Shown here piece by piece: positions 16,501-17,063 of a DNA stretch of 17,063 nt (positions are counted from its first letter, which is position 1; each line of letters opens with the position of its first letter). The translations under genes and the position numbers were made by a program. Below the pieces are notes generated by a model. The model saw only the letters and a program-made list of their open reading frames with translations, searched no databases and was not told the DNA's origin. Source of the stretch: Treponema sp. Lineage in GTDB: Bacteria; Spirochaetota; Spirochaetia; Treponematales; Treponemataceae. The stretch is from contig JAHAZL010000046.1 of the NCBI GenBank assembly GCA_018384055.1, positions 1 to 17,063 on the forward strand, read 5' to 3'.

Positions 16501-17063
16501 TAATCTTTCGTATGCCTTATTTTCTGATGAAGATATAAAGACTGCACAAAAAATTATGATGAATGCGGGATTAAAAGTTTCTAACCCTAATGAAGATTTT
16601 AGGAACTACAGTTGGGCCGGTAATTATCTTGGCCAAAAACTAAATATGTATGATTTCTTTTCTGCAGCAGGAAAAAATGTAAATGATGACATTTTCAATC
16701 AGCATTATAATAACAGTGTAGATTTGATTCTTGCTCAGCGATATGGTGTTGATCTTGGGTATAGTAAAATGGCAGCAGATGTTGCAATTCCAACAGAACT
16801 TCTTGGCAAGTATTTGGATCTTGTAAATTCTCATGCCAGGGAAACAAAGAATGGGGAGGAATTATTCGATAAATATAAGTTTACCGTTAATTCCAGTGAT
16901 GGAAGTGAAACTTCTTTGTACAGAATCACAAAGGATAATCCTTTCCTTGATAAACTTTTGGGACAGCATGATTTTGGAAAATTAAGGTCATCTGCAGAAG
17001 ATGAAAATTACATTGTAGAAGCCATTGATAAATATGGATGTAACTTCATGGCTACTATTGGTG
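10565..17063 (+). CDS. Giant putative secreted/surface protein, 3' end outside window (>=2166 codons)
   Basis: One frame runs without a stop from the ATG at 10565 to the window edge. I do not recognise a named family with certainty; the architecture recalls very long spirochaetal proteins (I think of the TIGR04388 type, from memory only). Visible parts: an export signal (residues 1-27, hydrophobic core 8-22, possible relaxed lipobox IFSC ending at C18, or cleavage near A27). Helical regions carry Trp ladders (W57/72, W149/164, W252/267/281/296/310). A long coiled coil spans about 502-738. A second Trp ladder follows at W1183/1197/1212. An Ala/Gly-rich hydrophobic stretch occupies about 1509-1546. 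Then come a Gly/Asn-rich region, the motif HEAERNG (1837-1843) followed by LSHT, and finally YGCNFMA with C2159, cut by the window end. It is more AT-rich than the neighbouring genes. A surface adhesin, structural protein or toxin-like effector are all possible. Confidence 0.85.
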   Translation, partial: MENLKNYLSIFCFGIFSCEIIFPQQLAMGFKPSVEKGKIRLEQYLNRADGLKEDHRWKEVAGEGLSVAMFEWEKFYFESEDLSARKQAHQYFNSCIEERYDEYVRSKIEEEKQFEGYSEIKKELENLSLELKEKNKGKEILAEDAKLQWNDAAKKILDEYIASWNPEADSPWIKNARELLETMENSVLLDELYDKESLKVLSDSDSAAFIANSLTEEVLNKSETAFDSLFNEISFDLYVSQKETEKFTDEGWLRKFENEMDKALLSWEEAENQFLKKKILWENSAREKYLEENENWLKAYEDFTDKKESWLKSLSERMEKAKNEISINAKNYMGEISEALLNYSDSLNKKNETLNETFNLNKEIYSQVRTLLKSYGGNIQSWISIWKNKYLDLYDLIKPEDTSSDFKEFISLINSDSLDLTLIDDSLANKLIDQINGISCYGKKYLSEKSLENRSFFKNLEEIEVSKNDFIGFIEGIVENKRIEESLSNEILSMFSTVRKGYTSSIDVEISKCEFHLAQMEKEYEIAKAVFEYAMNTSNLTEKASQSEYNKKIAEEKYYNAKTKYTEKFENLEKEYSEKINALKKEIEEAGGNLVVSSNKLNELSALHSEYDKTLEYLKEENLKLEELRFELNKAEAIYDFGKSIYLDEEDAAGNLRKAEINLNEAKENLLVLKANKEKSETCRENSSLIDELKIKEKNYYDSIYIMENVVKSIENLQLEIQSLENKTLYNRLNLVSDLTAPKSAGKLNLVKITKDENGNYDVAYDITASEYDENQKKDYDDFFTNANYVKENRFNENENYTAAEMDLVEWSKKMISDLNYFVDVALASLLCLGNFGYLNEVEGKNINPSDVNNVKYSLPNVDPNDKLDSSYRYTVYRIEAMVNAYERIQSHKGWENDIARCILYKDSNSLLGRNIEFFENYGLNSFSYYRLYQKYKNIRDDHTFAKRFFGSTFMDAKGKLADACKNKIYILQMGLQASFNEKINGTIAKYFDYYNSINNEKKAIEKYDEILYGDEFVSEKTLGKEDLKNSLNILSGGNSKITENDIDFIVGCFSSEKMKSDLIGTLREIVSDSKKTRDSALSKIIDSTEEDEELLLEIMDLYVSLTNEFHDKVDLNNELEPYYNCVLDSVCNILSYISSKCSDRLVDEYGWKLNETLSVYQNELVKKYDELCHIEEKSKIEWANAEENLNYEYNIWLKNFEKQYKNKSQDWNDKYIDFLSQRQDFISEEYMEQTFNALKTDENESSEKIIGGYNIPQYSTIRIEEVVKSIGSTNDFFSLKNSSLHFDEDLIASEILRKSILEEQKKSAAKESAYQAYYLIEGKRKEGLDKIAELNKSQKDWEVELVRNNGYLVNEDIIVRKVTDGCTLFTMKYQKQYVHMYEDFIPEDFNSSINLAAVNNLSESAIKELIEKEYHEYNEWETEIFGGEHSKGKFEIYLGDIPELKPNVDVKEDSKESSFLYGIKGEITLILMDLHWNNLEERVAYDDFNKPLWDMKIVDAAWSPTLRTASAIAAGVAASIVSCGTLAAGASAFTAAALASAITMANEVSFGALDLAGGYKSPYEIGKSLASSAVTAAVGIATAGVGDKIANAESVLGRIAGNALYNGGKTAFNVASNSLIMNDFNISDFCDSMKEKVNHGQVIASLIYGSVSSVLDEIILGADGSKVLGFSSSNVSRIKSLDSFLGESASSIFEYGYTGKTTLNLASIKDVGLFELNISKNGIQGQVGMNGQKIGIGTIINAARGLENVVENYRINDFSKGDYNLASALRMQYGFGNDKAKVQLESIINGNVLLELNENDYDGYIAKSILENDIKKIFVNAEKLDDYKKLGIILQHEAERNGVYDGSLGQILETFSSVLSHTAIISAMKNDPLYEKEVSEFIINDDDLLKDVLALETFKTTGNIADYGQFITNTYDSSGDYWKLTWGGQLVNDGQGYLRDENGDYINSDGKRTKYITHKTIGADGLETGLLNIINNSSNLSYALFSDEDIKTAQKIMMNAGLKVSNPNEDFRNYSWAGNYLGQKLNMYDFFSAAGKNVNDDIFNQHYNNSVDLILAQRYGVDLGYSKMAADVAIPTELLGKYLDLVNSHARETKNGEELFDKYKFTVNSSDGSETSLYRITKDNPFLDKLLGQHDFGKLRSSAEDENYIVEAIDKYGCNFMATIG

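Overview
The window looks like a chromosomal segment from a spirochaete, most likely a Treponema-like organism. This is inferred from a FlgJ-type rod-binding protein without a muramidase domain, a sigma28-like promoter in front of it, a moderately AT-rich genome, and a very long secreted-type protein of a kind I associate with spirochaetes. No rRNA or tRNA gene is visible, so the assignment is not certain.

Left part (1-3052): a 7-bp tandem repeat, a near-consensus sigma70 promoter, then a compact three-gene ECF vitamin/amino-acid uptake operon. It encodes a TrpP-like substrate-binding S component, a fused double ATPase and an EcfT scaffold. Together these would form a dedicated (group I) ECF importer, probably for tryptophan or a related compound.

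Middle part (3043-7870, minus strand): a MATE efflux protein, a large SNF2-family helicase/translocase and a separate SWIM zinc-finger protein, packed with gaps of 14 and 2 bp and probably co-transcribed. The SWIM gene converges on ecfT with a 10-bp overlap. Divergent from the MATE gene is a monocistronic flgJ-like gene with its own sigma28-like promoter and a strong terminator.

Right-middle (8513-10456): a 391-bp intergenic region holds the flgJ terminator, five tandem 29-bp REP-like units, and a 16-bp LacI/GalR-type palindrome that overlaps the -35 box of a good sigma70 promoter. That promoter drives xylB (xylulokinase), which ends at a textbook terminator.

Right end (10565-17063): one uninterrupted reading frame of at least 2166 codons that runs off the window. 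It has an N-terminal export signal, two clusters of tryptophans spaced 14-15 residues apart, a long coiled coil, an Ala/Gly-rich hydrophobic stretch, a HEAER...HT motif and, at the very edge, a YGCNFMA motif that may start a cysteine-peptidase-like module. It is the least explained and most interesting object here. My suspicion that it is a giant spirochaetal surface or toxin-like protein rests on architecture and recollection, not on a search.
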